A stretch of DNA of 64,000 nt from Rhizobium sp. AAP43 (GCF_001296045.1 NZ_LJHS01000002.1:1-64000); one strand, 5' to 3'. Shown: positions 35,229 to 45,019, counted from the first letter of the stretch. The notes: generated by a model from the sequence alone, not told the origin. A program made the numbers and translations.

Positions 35229-35253
35229 CCGGTCGCGCCTCGAAGCGCGGCCG
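35229..35253 (-). terminator. Terminator-like hairpin reading leftward behind metZ
   Basis: On the minus strand GGCCGCGC-TTCGAG-GCGCGACC is followed by GGC and seven T (35221-35227). The T-run is on the minus-strand side, although metZ and apaG both read rightward. It may terminate antisense transcripts or simply be a hairpin ending metZ mRNA. The other bases of the metZ-apaG spacer show nothing notable. Confidence 0.45.
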
Positions 35254-35386
35254 ATCATATGCCCTTGACGGGAGCTGTCGCGTCGTTATCCCATGGCAGT
35301 ATGATGAAATACGAGGGCCGGCCTTGCCGCCATCCGACAAAGACACATCTTGTGATGATCACAGGCCTTTTTCGCAGGATGCGGCC

Positions 35387-35779
35387 ATGTATCGCGCATT
35401 GACAAGAGACATCGAGGTTCTGGTCGAACCGTTTTATCTCGAAGAACAATCAGACCCCGATGACAGCCGCTATGTCTGGGGCTACCGGATCGTGATTGCC
35501 AATCATTCGCGCCAGACCGTTCGCCTGACCCATCGCTATTGGCATATCACCGACCAGAATGGTCAGGTGGACGAAGTCAGCGGCCCTGGGGTGGTTGGAG
35601 AACAGCCGCAACTCCAGCCTGGTGACAGCTATGAGTATTCCTCGGGCTGTCCGCTCGATACGCCCTCTGGCATGATGTACGGCACCTATCGCATGGAAAC
35701 CGACGATGGCGAGGCTTTCGACGTCGACATTCCCGCCTTCTCGCTCGACAGCCCCGGCATGGTGCGCACGCTGAACTGA
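35387..35779 (+). CDS. apaG: ApaG domain protein
   Basis: Protein of 130 residues forming the complete fibronectin-III-like ApaG domain. Signatures: [43 protein letters not shown] (the GxGxxG-like loop) and [16 protein letters not shown]. Bacterial ApaG was linked genetically to Co2+/Mg2+ efflux phenotypes and pyrophosphate-containing compounds may bind it; the precise role is unsettled. The ATG at 35387 gives the usual family N-terminus, [11 protein letters not shown]. Confidence 0.93.
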   Translation: MYRALTRDIEVLVEPFYLEEQSDPDDSRYVWGYRIVIANHSRQTVRLTHRYWHITDQNGQVDEVSGPGVVGEQPQLQPGDSYEYSSGCPLDTPSGMMYGTYRMETDDGEAFDVDIPAFSLDSPGMVRTLN

Positions 35780-35860
35780 CGGATGCGGGTTGAGTTCGGA
35801 CGCTGCCAAGGCTATCTGGACCCATCGACAAGCGACACGTCAACAAAGGTGCATTCCGGC

Positions 35861-36799
35861 ATGAGTCCAGATTATCTCGTCACCCACAATGGTGGCTTTC
35901 ATGCCGATGAACTGCTGTCCAGCGTCATCCTGACACGCCTTTACCCGGAGGCGCGCATCGTGCGCAGCCGGGCACCGGAGTGGATCACGCCTGCCAGCGA
36001 TCGCATCATCTATGATGTCGGCGGAGCCTATGACGCATCCGCGCAGATCTTCGACCACCACCAGCGCGGCGCGCCGCTGCGCGAAGACGGCCAGCCCTAC
36101 AGCTCGTTCGGGCTGGTGTGGAAGCATTACGGCCGTGACTATCTTGCCGCATCCGGTGTTCCCTCCTCCGATATCGAGGCGGTGCATGCAGGCTTCGATG
36201 CGAAGTTCGTGCTGCCCGTGGACCTGATGGACAACGGGGCGCTCAGCCCCGCCAGCGCCGGCCCACTGGCCGGACTGACACTGCCGAGCCTGCTCGAGAC
36301 CCTGAAGCCGGTGTTTGATGACAATGAGCCAGGCGCCGACGATCGCGGCTTTCACGCTGCCCTTGCGATTGCGCGTGCCTTGGTCGAAGCCGGGATCTCC
36401 CAGCGTGCAGCCAAGCTTCGCGCCGAGGCACTTGTCATCGATGCGATTGCAGCCACGGGCACGAGCCGCGTTCTCGAACTACCGATGGGCATGCCATTTC
36501 GCCCGGCGATCGTGAAGACGGGTGCGTCACATCTGCTCTTCGTCGTGCATCCCCGCGACAAGGACTGGTGCGTCACCGGCATCCGCCGGGCTGACGAAGG
36601 CTTCGAGCTTCGGGCCAACCTGCCGGCCGCCTGGGCGGGCTTGAGCAATGGCGAGTTGGAAGCCGCCTGCGGTGTCGAAGGCGCCAGCTTCTGTCACAAT
36701 GGCCGCTTCATTGCGGCGGCCCGGACACGCGAAGCCATCCTCGCCATGGCCGACCTTGCGGTCGAAGAGGCACTGAAGGATACAAATACCGCCGTCTGA
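35861..36799 (+). CDS. MYG1 family protein (DHH-like hydrolase)
   Basis: Protein of 312 residues of the MYG1/UPF0160 family. N-terminal metal motif THNGGFHADELLS, then VGGAYDASAQIFDHHQRG (DHH signature) and FDAKFVLPVDLMDNG are visible, consistent with a DHH-type phosphoesterase fold; eukaryotic MYG1 is a 3'-5' RNA exonuclease. The C-terminal half carries PFRPAIVKTGASHLLFVVHP. It is shorter than eukaryotic homologues because it has no targeting sequence. It follows apaG by 81 bases in the same direction and ends at a strong terminator. Confidence 0.86.
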   Translation: MSPDYLVTHNGGFHADELLSSVILTRLYPEARIVRSRAPEWITPASDRIIYDVGGAYDASAQIFDHHQRGAPLREDGQPYSSFGLVWKHYGRDYLAASGVPSSDIEAVHAGFDAKFVLPVDLMDNGALSPASAGPLAGLTLPSLLETLKPVFDDNEPGADDRGFHAALAIARALVEAGISQRAAKLRAEALVIDAIAATGTSRVLELPMGMPFRPAIVKTGASHLLFVVHPRDKDWCVTGIRRADEGFELRANLPAAWAGLSNGELEAACGVEGASFCHNGRFIAAARTREAILAMADLAVEEALKDTNTAV

Positions 36800-36828
36800 C
36801 ATTGGATCAGCCGAGATTCACAACGACG

Positions 36829-36864
36829 AAAGCCGCCGCATCCTTAAGAGGTGCGGCGGCTTTT
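36829..36864. terminator. Bidirectional terminator between MYG1-like gene and sulP
   Basis: AAGCCGCCGCA (36830-36840) and TGCGGCGGCTT (36852-36862) form a perfect 11-bp stem with an 11-base loop. T-runs exist on both strands, so it serves the two convergent genes. Confidence 0.85.
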
Positions 36865-36885
36865 GCTTGAGGGGCTTGCGACCGT

Positions 36886-38355
36886 TCAGACTTCCCTCAG
36901 GCGGCCGCTCGAATCGAGACTGCCGATAAGGGTGGAACTGGCTTTGTTGAGACCCAGCACGTCGACGGGAACGCCATGCGCCTTGAAGCGCTGAAGCACG
37001 CGGTCCAGTGCTGCCACTGCCGTAATGTCCCAGAAATGCGCATGGGTGAGATCGATGACGGCGTGCTTGCCGACAGCATCCTGATAGTCGAAGGCATCGA
37101 TGAAGAGATCGGCCGAGGCGAAGAAGATCTGCCCGGACACACGGTAGGTGAGGCGCCCCCTCGCCTCGTCAGTATCGGCCTCGACGCGGAGCAGTGCCGA
37201 GACCTTGAAGGCGAAAAAGACACCGCTCAGCAGGACGCCGACGGCAACGCCGAGGGCGAGGTTCGCAGTGAACACCGTGACGATGACGGTTGCGACCATC
37301 ACGGCGCTCGACATCTTCGGATGGACGATGAGGCTGCGGAGCGACGACCAGTCGAAAGTGTCGATCGAGACCATGATCATGATGGCGACCAGCGCTGCCA
37401 CCGGCACTTGCGAAACCCATGGCTTCAGAACCACCATCAAGACCAGGAGAAGCACGCCGGCGAACAGGGTGGAGAGGCGGCTGCTGCCACCGTATTTGAC
37501 GTTGCTGACCGTCTGGCCAATCATGCCGCAACCGGCAATACCGCCGAACAGGCTGGCCGCGACATTGGCGATGCCAAGCCCGGTGCATTCCATGTTCTTC
37601 GGGCTTGGCGTGTCGGTCAGATCATCCACGACGCTCGCGGTCATCATCGATTCCAGGAGGCCTACCATGGCGATGGCGAGCGCTGGGCCTGCAATGATCG
37701 ACAGGGTCTCCAGCGTCAACGGCACCGATGGCCATGCGAAGACCGGCAGGGAATCCGGCAGCCTGCCGAGATCGGCGACCGTCATGACCGGCAGTTTCAG
37801 GACGGTGGCACCCACGGTCAGCACGAGAATGCAGACGAGTGGCGAAGGCACAACCGTTGTCAGACGCGGCACCAGATAAATGATCGCGAGGCCTGCTGCG
37901 AGCATGGCGTAGTTCAACCAGCCTCCGTGGACAATATGCGGCACCTGCGCGGCAAAGATCAGAATTGCCAGCGCATTCACGAAGCCGGTGCGCACAGACT
38001 TTGACACGAAGCGCATCAAGACGCCGAGACGGAGGACACCGAAGAGGATCTGGAAAAGGCCGGCCAACAAGCCGGCAGCAAGCAGGTAGGACAGGCCATG
38101 GGCGGCCACCAGCGGGGCCACGACCAAGGCCACAGAACCGGCAGCAGCCGAGATCATCGCCGGGCGTCCACCGGTAAAGGCAATCACGATGCCGATGACG
38201 AAGGAGGCGAACAGGCCGACTTGCGGATCGACGCCGGCGACGAAGGAAAAGGCGATGACTTCGGGGATAAGTGCGAAGGTGGCGACGGCACCCGCGAGCA
38301 TTTCGCGCACGGGATTGGCGGACCACTCGCGGCGGTAGGCTATGAAACGTGTCAT
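36886..38355 (-). CDS. SulP family inorganic anion transporter with STAS domain
   Basis: Membrane transporter of 489 residues. About 10-12 helices fill residues 15-400, followed by a cytoplasmic STAS domain (about 405-489: [16 protein letters not shown] ... [23 protein letters not shown]). It is similar to sulfate permease/bicarbonate transporter SulP proteins; the ion could be sulfate, bicarbonate or another oxyanion. Start at 38355 ([11 protein letters not shown]) matches short SulP N-termini; earlier in-frame codons fall in a structured leader. The leader (38382-38472) holds three hairpins and may regulate it. Confidence 0.87.
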   Translation of the reverse strand: MTRFIAYRREWSANPVREMLAGAVATFALIPEVIAFSFVAGVDPQVGLFASFVIGIVIAFTGGRPAMISAAAGSVALVVAPLVAAHGLSYLLAAGLLAGLFQILFGVLRLGVLMRFVSKSVRTGFVNALAILIFAAQVPHIVHGGWLNYAMLAAGLAIIYLVPRLTTVVPSPLVCILVLTVGATVLKLPVMTVADLGRLPDSLPVFAWPSVPLTLETLSIIAGPALAIAMVGLLESMMTASVVDDLTDTPSPKNMECTGLGIANVAASLFGGIAGCGMIGQTVSNVKYGGSSRLSTLFAGVLLLVLMVVLKPWVSQVPVAALVAIMIMVSIDTFDWSSLRSLIVHPKMSSAVMVATVIVTVFTANLALGVAVGVLLSGVFFAFKVSALLRVEADTDEARGRLTYRVSGQIFFASADLFIDAFDYQDAVGKHAVIDLTHAHFWDITAVAALDRVLQRFKAHGVPVDVLGLNKASSTLIGSLDSSGRLREV

Positions 38356-38381
38356 GAAAAACCACAGAATTGGACAACGGG

Positions 38382-38472
38382 CCGATCCAGGGGATCGGTC
38401 GGGGGACGGTTGCGTTGCTGAGGTTGTCTGGCGGATTGGCGGCCAGAAGAGCCACCCGGAATTGCACCGGGT
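38382..38472 (-). promoter_or_regulatory. Structured 5' leader of sulP (possible sul1-like RNA)
   Basis: In transcript order the leader forms three perfect hairpins: ACCCGG/CCGGGT (38472-38454), TCTGGC/GCCAGA (38447-38427) and CCGATCC/GGATCGG (38398-38382), joined by CAACCTCAGCAACGC-like single strands. A conserved sul1 RNA upstream of alphaproteobacterial sulfate transporter genes is known to me; the placement agrees but I cannot confirm the consensus. It fills most of the 136-base gap behind the GGDEF-EAL gene. Confidence 0.45.
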
Positions 38473-38491
38473 CCTTGTGGATGAAGGCGTT

Positions 38492-40507
38492 CTAACGCGG
38501 GCGGGTTTCCATGGCAAGCATAGGAGGCACAACGTTTGGGGCAGGCAGGCTAACTGTTTGCACCTCATCCAATTCCAGAAGCAGCGCCAGCACATCGCGT
38601 TGACTGATCGGCCTGCCGAACAGATAGCCCTGAATCATCTGCGGCTTCAATGGTGCCAGTGTCTGCATCTGCTCATCCGTCTCGACGCCTTCGAGAACGC
38701 ATTTGAGATCGAGCTTATCGCACAAGGCGATAATGGCCGCGACGATTTCCCGGCAGGTGGGGTTATCGGAAACCTTGCGGACAAAACTCTTGTCGATCTT
38801 CACCTTGTTGAGCGGCAGTTGGTCGAGATATTCGAAGCTGGAATAGCCGGAGCCAAAATCGTCGAGGGCGATCTTGAAGCCCGCAGCGGAAAGTTCCTGC
38901 AACACGCTGCGGGATGCGCCAACATCCTTGATCACGGCTGTTTCCGTGATTTCGAATTCCACGCGGGCGGGATCAACGCCGCGATCGCGGACCTCCGATA
39001 CAAGTGACATGATAAACTGGCACTCAGCCAGGTCCTGGGCGGACAGATTGAAGGATATACTGATATCCGCTGGCCAGAGGTCCAGCGCGTTCAGCGCCTT
39101 GCCGAACAGGACACGCGTGACACTCTGGATGAGACCGGCGCGTTCAGCAGCACGAATGAAGCGATCCGGCGGGACCAGGCCGAGAGCCGGGCTCTGCCAG
39201 CGCGCCAACGCCTCGAAACTAACCACCCTGTTGCTGTTCAGATCGACTTGCGGCTGGAACAGCAGGTAGAGTTCATCTTCCAGCTTTGCCTCGCGCAGCG
39301 CCCGCTCAAGCGCGAGCGTCTCGCGCATCTCCTCATCCTGGCTGGCGTTGAAGACCGTGGTTTGCCGCCTTGCAAACTGCTTGCCGCGATAGAGTGCAAA
39401 ATCCGCCTTTTCGTAGATTTCGCGGGCCGTCTTGCCCATGGCCGGGAAATGCGCGAAGCCGATGGTTCCGCTGAGGTTCAGGCGGAGTGGATGCATGTCA
39501 TAGGAGCGACAGATGTCTTTGATCAGGGCGTTTCCATAGGCCTCGATCTGGGTCGATTCGGCTTCACCCTGGATCAGGATGGCGAATTCATCCCCGCCAA
39601 TGCGGCCAATCTCGATACCCTGCATTTCCCGGCGCCCGAGGCGCTCCACCACTTCACAGAGAACCTGATCGCCCACGGCATGGCCATAGATGTCGTTGAT
39701 CGACTTGAAGCCATCCAGATCGAGGATGCCGACCCAGAAAGGCCTCTGCTCCTGGACCAGCCTATCGATATTGGCAAAGATCGAGCGGCGATTGGCGATG
39801 CCCGTCAGACTGTCCCGGGCGGCAAGCTGGTCGGCCAGCAGGCGCGCATCGATCTGGCGCAGGATCGCCTTGCGCAGCAAAGTCGCCATGCCGAAGGAGG
39901 CGAAGGACGAAGCAACACCGATGAAGGCGAACTGATGGAGAACCTCTGGCGGGGCTTTGCTGGCAAACCAGAACATGGTGCCGATGGAGAGGGTGACGCT
40001 GAGCAAAGTTGCCCTCAGCGTGACGCCAGTGGTGGAAAATACGACGGCCATCAAGACGAAATAGATCAGTTTCTGTGGCTCGGAATGCGTCTGCATGTAG
40101 GCGACAACATTCACATACATCAGCAGATTGGTGGCAAGGCCCACCGCTTCCAGACGACGGAGCGGCGTGCGACCTACGGGCAGCAGCGCCCAACGAAACA
40201 CCGCGTAGGCGATGGCAGTGGTCAGGCTGAGACCGCCAAGAAAGTAGAAATTGAAGCCCGTTTCGTCCCGCCAGTGCCCCCAGGTGACAAAGAGATAATA
40301 GGCCCATCCCGGCAAGAGGAAACCGCGCATGATCGGGCGATAGGCTTCGGCCATCGCTCGGCGGCGCGTAGCACTCGTCCAGATGCCGTATTGCCGCTTC
40401 AACGCTTTGATCGGGGAAATTGCCGTCCAGAGGCTCCCCTCTGCACCCCGATCGTCGGAGGCCCCTGAGGCATCGGCCCGGACACGATCTGTCGTGGTAT
40501 TCTGCAT
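38492..40507 (-). CDS. GGDEF-EAL protein with membrane sensor region
   Basis: Protein of 671 residues for c-di-GMP turnover. The N-terminal 60-220 contains several hydrophobic helices (membrane input domain of unknown type). The GGDEF domain (about 235-395) keeps an intact GGDEF (RIGGDEFAIL), so cyclase activity is possible. The EAL domain (about 415-655) keeps SFEALARW, the metal-binding DDFGSGYSS and the EGVET motif, so phosphodiesterase activity is likely. Net output cannot be predicted. It precedes sulP on the same strand with a 136-base structured spacer. Confidence 0.92.
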   Translation of the reverse strand: MQNTTTDRVRADASGASDDRGAEGSLWTAISPIKALKRQYGIWTSATRRRAMAEAYRPIMRGFLLPGWAYYLFVTWGHWRDETGFNFYFLGGLSLTTAIAYAVFRWALLPVGRTPLRRLEAVGLATNLLMYVNVVAYMQTHSEPQKLIYFVLMAVVFSTTGVTLRATLLSVTLSIGTMFWFASKAPPEVLHQFAFIGVASSFASFGMATLLRKAILRQIDARLLADQLAARDSLTGIANRRSIFANIDRLVQEQRPFWVGILDLDGFKSINDIYGHAVGDQVLCEVVERLGRREMQGIEIGRIGGDEFAILIQGEAESTQIEAYGNALIKDICRSYDMHPLRLNLSGTIGFAHFPAMGKTAREIYEKADFALYRGKQFARRQTTVFNASQDEEMRETLALERALREAKLEDELYLLFQPQVDLNSNRVVSFEALARWQSPALGLVPPDRFIRAAERAGLIQSVTRVLFGKALNALDLWPADISISFNLSAQDLAECQFIMSLVSEVRDRGVDPARVEFEITETAVIKDVGASRSVLQELSAAGFKIALDDFGSGYSSFEYLDQLPLNKVKIDKSFVRKVSDNPTCREIVAAIIALCDKLDLKCVLEGVETDEQMQTLAPLKPQMIQGYLFGRPISQRDVLALLLELDEVQTVSLPAPNVVPPMLAMETRPR

Positions 40508-40698
40508 TCAGGTCCCCAAGGCGCGTGGTCAGCAACCTATGAAACCCTTATTTAGAATAGATGAATACCGCGATAGGCGCGCCAGCGAGACTACCCCCCA
40601 ATGCGCAAAAAAACATCATATGGGTGCTCAGGTCGACTGAGCACTGGAGCAGGTGAAGGCCGGCAAAAGCCGCCCATCACCGATATCGCCACAGCCCA

Positions 40699-41688
40699 TC
40701 AGGCCGGCGTGAGCTCCGATGGCTCGAAATGGTAGTTCGTCGAGCAGAACTCGCAGCTGACGGTAACCTGCCCATTTTCCGTACTTGCTTCGATTTCCTC
40801 GGCCGAAAAACCCGAGAGTACGCTTTTCAAACGATCGCGCGAGCAACTGCAACGATCGTAGACAGGCTGTGGTTCGTAGGCGCGCACGCCCCGCTCGTGA
40901 AAGAGGCGGAACAAAAGCCGCTCAATCCCGATCTGCGGGTCGGTGAGTTCGTCGGCATCGATCGTATCGACCAGCATGCGCGCTTCCTGCCAGGCGTCGT
41001 CACCATGGAGATCGTGGTCGCGATTGTCGCCGTCACCGCCGTGCAGATCAGGCTGTCGCATGCGGTCCGGTGCCTCAGGCAAAAACTGGGCAATCAGCCC
41101 CCCTGCCCGCCAGGTTCGCCGCGGCTTGCCATCCGCATCTCGGTCGAAGAGTTCGGCAGCGCCCAAGCGCACGCGGGTTGGGATCTGCTCCGACTGGCGG
41201 AAATACACGCCTGCAATGTCTTCGAGCGAGGTGCCATCCAACGGAACGATACCCTGATAGGGTTGCATGAAGGTGCCCTGATCGATGGTGAAGGCAAGGA
41301 AGCCTTCGCCCAACAACTCTTCCGGCGACGCGCGCCCCGAGGCGACGGCGTCTGCGACGGCCTGCTCGTCGAAGCGGGCATAGGCGCGGATGTTTTCCGG
41401 CGTCGTGAAATCGGCAACCAGCAGGTCGACCGGGCCATTGCCCTTGGTCTGGACGATGAACTTGCCCTCGAACTTCAGTGAAGTTCCGATCAGGACAGTC
41501 AGTACGATCGTCTCGGCCAGCAGTCGAGCGACTGGTTGCGGATAGGCATGACGGTCGAGGATGCTGTTGATCAGTGGGCCGAGCTGAACGGCACGGCCTC
41601 GCACGTCGAGGCCCTCGACCTGAAAGGGGACCACGCGGTCATCGCCGGCGAAACCGAATTCGCCGAGTTCTGCTTGTCTCGTCGACAT
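40699..41688 (-). CDS. hslO: Hsp33 redox-regulated chaperone
   Basis: Chaperone of 329 residues. The N-terminal substrate-binding domain includes YPQPVARLLAE and GNGPVDLLVADF; the C-terminal zinc centre has the CxC...CxxC pattern (DRCSCSRD and SCEFCSTNY). Oxidation releases zinc and activates holdase function. An acidic/His-rich insert, GGDGDNRDHDLHGDD, sits before the linker, a variation typical of alphaproteobacterial Hsp33. It lies 132 bases downstream of argF in the same direction, possibly on one transcript. Confidence 0.94.
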   Translation of the reverse strand: MSTRQAELGEFGFAGDDRVVPFQVEGLDVRGRAVQLGPLINSILDRHAYPQPVARLLAETIVLTVLIGTSLKFEGKFIVQTKGNGPVDLLVADFTTPENIRAYARFDEQAVADAVASGRASPEELLGEGFLAFTIDQGTFMQPYQGIVPLDGTSLEDIAGVYFRQSEQIPTRVRLGAAELFDRDADGKPRRTWRAGGLIAQFLPEAPDRMRQPDLHGGDGDNRDHDLHGDDAWQEARMLVDTIDADELTDPQIGIERLLFRLFHERGVRAYEPQPVYDRCSCSRDRLKSVLSGFSAEEIEASTENGQVTVSCEFCSTNYHFEPSELTPA

Positions 41689-41820
41689 GAATGTACTCCC
41701 GGCGCAAGCGGCGCCACATGCAGGGCCAGAGCGGCCCGATCAGAAAGCGCACAAGTGGTGTCACCCATGCAGAAGGTCAAGGGATCCACCTCTGCGGTGG
41801 TTCTGCGGTAGCACTCGGTG

Positions 41821-42738
41821 TCAGATTGCGCCGAGGCACCAGGCCAGAATGGACTTTTGGGCGTGGAGACGATTTTCCGCCTCGTCGAATACCACGGACT
41901 GCGGACCATCGATCACCTCATCGGTGACTTCCTCGCCGCGATGGGCTGGCAGGCAATGCAGGAACAGCGCCTCATCCTTTGCCTTCTTCATCAGGTCAGC
42001 ATTGACCTGGAAGGGCTGGAAGACGTTGTGGCCACGCGCCTTGTGCTCCTGGTTCATCGACACCCAGGTATCGGTGATGACGGCATCCGCACCGTCGACT
42101 GCACGATCGGCATCATGGCAAAGCAGGATCTCTCCGCCATTGTTGCGGGCCCAGTTCAGGATCTTGTCATCGGGTTCCGAGCCAAGCGGAACGGCCATGT
42201 TCATCCGGTAACCAAAGCGGGCAGAGCCCTCGACCAGGGAGTGCAACACGTTGTTGCCGTCACCCGTCCAGGCGAGCGTCTTGCCGGCAATCGGACCGCG
42301 ATGCTCTTCGATGGTCATGATGTCAGCCATGATCTGGCAGGGATGCGTGAGGTCTGTCAGGGCGTTGATCACCGGCACAGTCGCATGCTCGGCCATCTCC
42401 AGAAGACGGGCGTGATCGGTGGTACGGATCATGATGGCATCGACGTAGCGCGACAGGACCTTGGCCGTATCGCCAATGGTTTCGGCGCGACCGAGCTGCA
42501 TTTCGGTGCCGGACAGGAAAAGTGTTTCACCACCGAGCTGGCGCATGCCGACATCGAAGGAGACGCGGGTGCGCGTGGAGGGCTTTTCGAAGATCATCGC
42601 CAGCATCTTGCCAGCCAGCGGCTTGCCTGCGGTTCCAGCCTTGGTTGCCTGCTTCCGGGTCAACGCATCGTCCAGCATGGTGCGGAGGTCTGCTGCGGAG
42701 ACTGCGGAAAGATCGAGGAAATGCTTCGGGGATGCCAT
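41821..42738 (-). CDS. argF: Ornithine carbamoyltransferase
   Basis: Anabolic ornithine transcarbamylase of 305 residues; it makes citrulline from ornithine and carbamoyl phosphate. Carbamoyl-phosphate-binding FEKPSTRTR is at about 50-58, the ornithine-binding segment [11 protein letters not shown] near 265, and DLTHPCQ near 128. The length is normal for the family. It is encoded 46 bases after argD on the same strand, forming an arginine pair. Confidence 0.96.
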   Translation of the reverse strand: MASPKHFLDLSAVSAADLRTMLDDALTRKQATKAGTAGKPLAGKMLAMIFEKPSTRTRVSFDVGMRQLGGETLFLSGTEMQLGRAETIGDTAKVLSRYVDAIMIRTTDHARLLEMAEHATVPVINALTDLTHPCQIMADIMTIEEHRGPIAGKTLAWTGDGNNVLHSLVEGSARFGYRMNMAVPLGSEPDDKILNWARNNGGEILLCHDADRAVDGADAVITDTWVSMNQEHKARGHNVFQPFQVNADLMKKAKDEALFLHCLPAHRGEEVTDEVIDGPQSVVFDEAENRLHAQKSILAWCLGAI

Positions 42739-42784
42739 CTAAACTACCTGTTCTCGGCTTTCTCGGTATTGTGGTCCGGTCGTA

Positions 42785-43981
42785 TCACGCAGACTTGGCG
42801 AGGGTTTCACGCACGCGCTCTGCAGCGCGCTCGATGCGGGCGAGACCATCGCGCGCTTCTTCGGCCGTCACCGTCAGCGGCGGCAACAGGCGGATGACGT
42901 TGTCGCCGGCCGGAACGCCGAGCAAGTGCTCGGCGCGCATCGCCATGAGCAGCTCGACATTCGGAATCTTCGCCTTGATGCCGAGCATCAGGCCTTCGCC
43001 CCTGATATCCTCGATAACATCCGGGAAGCGATCCTTCAGCGATGCCAGGCCCTGGCGGAACACCAGCGCCGTGTCGCGAACATGCTCCAGGAAGCCGTCC
43101 GCAAGAACGACGTCGAGAACGGCATTGCCGACCGCCATGGCCAGCGGGTTGCCGCCATAGGTGGAGCCATGGGTTCCAGCCTTCATGCCTTCAGCTGCTT
43201 CATCTGTTGCAAGGCAAGCACCGAGCGGAAAGCCGCCACCGATACCCTTGGCGACCGCCATGATATCGGGCGTGATGCCGGCCCATTCATAGGCGAAGAG
43301 CTTGCCGGTCCGGCCGACGCCGCACTGAACTTCATCAAGGATCAGGAGCAGTCCGTGTTCATCGCAGATGTCACGCAAGGCTCGCAGCATCTCGACCGGG
43401 ATCGGACGAATACCGCCCTCACCCTGAACGGGCTCGACGAGAACAGCAGCCGTCGCATCCGTGATTGCAGCCTTGACCGCATCAAGGTCGCCGAAGGGGA
43501 CCTGATCAAATCCTGGCGCCTTTGGACCGAAGCCTTCCAGGTACTTTTCCTGGCCGCCGGCCGCGATGGTGGCGATGGTGCGTCCGTGGAATGCGCCTTC
43601 CATCGTGATGATGTGGAACTTCTCCGGATGGCCTTTGGCGAAATGGTAGCGGCGCGCCGTCTTGATGGCGCATTCCAGCGCTTCGGCACCGGAATTGGTG
43701 AAAAAGACACGGTCGGCAAATGTGGCCTCAGTCAGCCGCCGACCGAGTTCTTCCTGGCCCGGCACTTCATAGAGGTTGGACACATGCCAGACCTTGTCGG
43801 CCTGCGCCTTCAGCGCGTCCACCAGATGCGGATGGGCGTGGCCCAATGAGTTCACCGCGACGCCAGCGGCAAAATCCAGATAGCGCTCGCCCTTTTCCGT
43901 GATCAGCCAGACGCCCTCACCTCGCTCGAAGCGCATCGGCGCCCGATTGTAGGTCTGGTAGAGCGGCGTCGCATCAGCCAT
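42785..43981 (-). CDS. argD: Acetylornithine / succinyldiaminopimelate aminotransferase
   Basis: PLP-dependent class III aminotransferase of 398 residues in arginine (and probably lysine) synthesis. The Schiff-base lysine is K245 in [29 protein letters not shown] and [17 protein letters not shown] are further class III motifs. Start at 43981 ([10 protein letters not shown]) fits the family; earlier in-frame codons run through the promoter. It is followed by argF. A possible promoter TTGACA-N17-GATAGT is upstream at 44066-44094. Confidence 0.95.
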   Translation of the reverse strand: MADATPLYQTYNRAPMRFERGEGVWLITEKGERYLDFAAGVAVNSLGHAHPHLVDALKAQADKVWHVSNLYEVPGQEELGRRLTEATFADRVFFTNSGAEALECAIKTARRYHFAKGHPEKFHIITMEGAFHGRTIATIAAGGQEKYLEGFGPKAPGFDQVPFGDLDAVKAAITDATAAVLVEPVQGEGGIRPIPVEMLRALRDICDEHGLLLILDEVQCGVGRTGKLFAYEWAGITPDIMAVAKGIGGGFPLGACLATDEAAEGMKAGTHGSTYGGNPLAMAVGNAVLDVVLADGFLEHVRDTALVFRQGLASLKDRFPDVIEDIRGEGLMLGIKAKIPNVELLMAMRAEHLLGVPAGDNVIRLLPPLTVTAEEARDGLARIERAAERVRETLAKSA

Positions 43982-44043
43982 CAGCGGAGATCCTTCCTGG
44001 AACGGCCCATCCACTCGCAAAGCAGAAGGGACAAATTGAAAAT

Positions 44044-44094
44044 GCCGCCTTACGGCGGCGCCGGCACTATCCGCACTTCGCATTGCAATGTCAA
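44044..44094 (-). promoter_or_regulatory. argD promoter with palindrome at the start site
   Basis: On the minus strand TTGACA (44094-44089), a 17-base spacer and GATAGT (44071-44066) form a good sigma-70-type promoter. A perfect palindrome GCCGCC-TTAC-GGCGGC (44044-44059) lies at the predicted start of transcription and could be an operator or a leader hairpin. This is part of the 422-base gene-free spacer 43982-44403. Confidence 0.55.
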
Positions 44095-44182
44095 CGAAAG
44101 TCACTGCTACAAGGGCTTGCGGGGCACATACACGGGCGCCGCGACAGCAAACCATTCGAATATTTCGACCTGTTGCATACTT

Positions 44183-44369
44183 GACTCACTCGTCCAGCAA
44201 GTTGGGGAAAACCGCGAAATCGATTCCAGATGATTCTCCCGACTCTTGTCACGGAGTCACCCGGACACTAGGTTAACTTTCAATAAATCGAGTTGATGCG
44301 GCGGAATTGATCACCAAAAGTTACGAGGCGGGCTGCCGCGGATTCATCCGCGGCGACGGTGACGGATTC
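44183..44369 (+). promoter_or_regulatory. gcrA control region: cluster of seven GANTC sites and a CtrA-like box
   Basis: GANTC, the CcrM methylation target, occurs at 44183, 44222, 44232, 44241, 44254, 44341 and 44365: seven within 187 bases against about 0.7 expected by chance. TTAA-N7-TAAA at 44273-44287 is one mismatch from the CtrA box. The region precedes gcrA, a gene whose product acts at methylated GANTC promoters. Confidence 0.65.
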
Positions 44370-44403
44370 TGCCATGAACACGCTAGCGGCGGAGAGATAT
44401 GGC

Positions 44404-44952
44404 ATGAACGCAAACGCGCAATGGTCAGATGACAGAGTTGAAAAACTGAAGCGTCTGTGGGCCGATGGCCTCAGCGCCAGTCAGATCGCAGCACAATTGG
44501 GTGGCGGCGTCAGCCGCAACGCCGTCATTGGCAAGGTCCATCGCCTGAACCTGCCCGGACGCGCCAAGGCCGGCGGCAGCACAAGCACGCCGCGTCCGGC
44601 AAAGCGCCCGGCGCCGGCGCCGCGTCCCGCCGGTTTTCCGGCACGCCCGCAGGCTGCAACGGCACGCCCCGCAGCACGGGCATCCGGTTCGGTCGCGCTG
44701 AAGGAAGATGCGGCGATCGAGATTTTCGAGCAGGCTGCTCCGCGTCAGGCGCTCAACGTGGTAGTGCCGATTTCGCGCCGCCTCGCCCTGACGGAACTGA
44801 CCGAGCGGACCTGCAAATGGCCGATCGGCGATCCGATGAAGGACGATTTCCACTTTTGCGGCTGCGAGATCAACGACGCGTCGCCCTATTGCACGTATCA
44901 TGCGAAGCTCGCCTACCAGCCGGTCAGCGATCGTCGCCGGGCCGCTCGTTAA
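44404..44952 (+). CDS. gcrA: GcrA cell cycle regulator
   Basis: Protein of 182 residues. N-terminal helix-turn-helix (WSDDRVEKLKRLWADGLSAS and the SRNAVIGKVHRL recognition helix), a Pro/Ala-rich linker (about 60-110) and a C-terminal sigma-70-binding region with cysteines (RTCKWPIGDP ... FHFCGCEIN ... YCTYHAKLAY). GcrA works with sigma-70 at CcrM-methylated GANTC promoters. The start at 44404 has GGAGAG eight bases upstream; an ATG 45 bases earlier is possible. The turn before the recognition helix reads LGGGVSRN where I remember LGGVSRN or LGGVTRN, one glycine more. Confidence 0.95.
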   Translation: MNANAQWSDDRVEKLKRLWADGLSASQIAAQLGGGVSRNAVIGKVHRLNLPGRAKAGGSTSTPRPAKRPAPAPRPAGFPARPQAATARPAARASGSVALKEDAAIEIFEQAAPRQALNVVVPISRRLALTELTERTCKWPIGDPMKDDFHFCGCEINDASPYCTYHAKLAYQPVSDRRRAAR

Positions 44953-44973
44953 AACGAGTTCAGTGATCATCAG

Positions 44974-44997
44974 ACAGGCCCTTCGGGGCCTGTTTTC
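44974..44997 (+). terminator. gcrA terminator
   Basis: ACAGGCCC-TTCG-GGGCCTGT (44974-44993), a perfect 8-bp stem with the stable TTCG tetraloop, followed by TTTTCG. It lies 22 bases after the gcrA stop. Confidence 0.9.
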
Positions 44998-45019
44998 GTT
45001 TGTGCATACCGCATGCATC

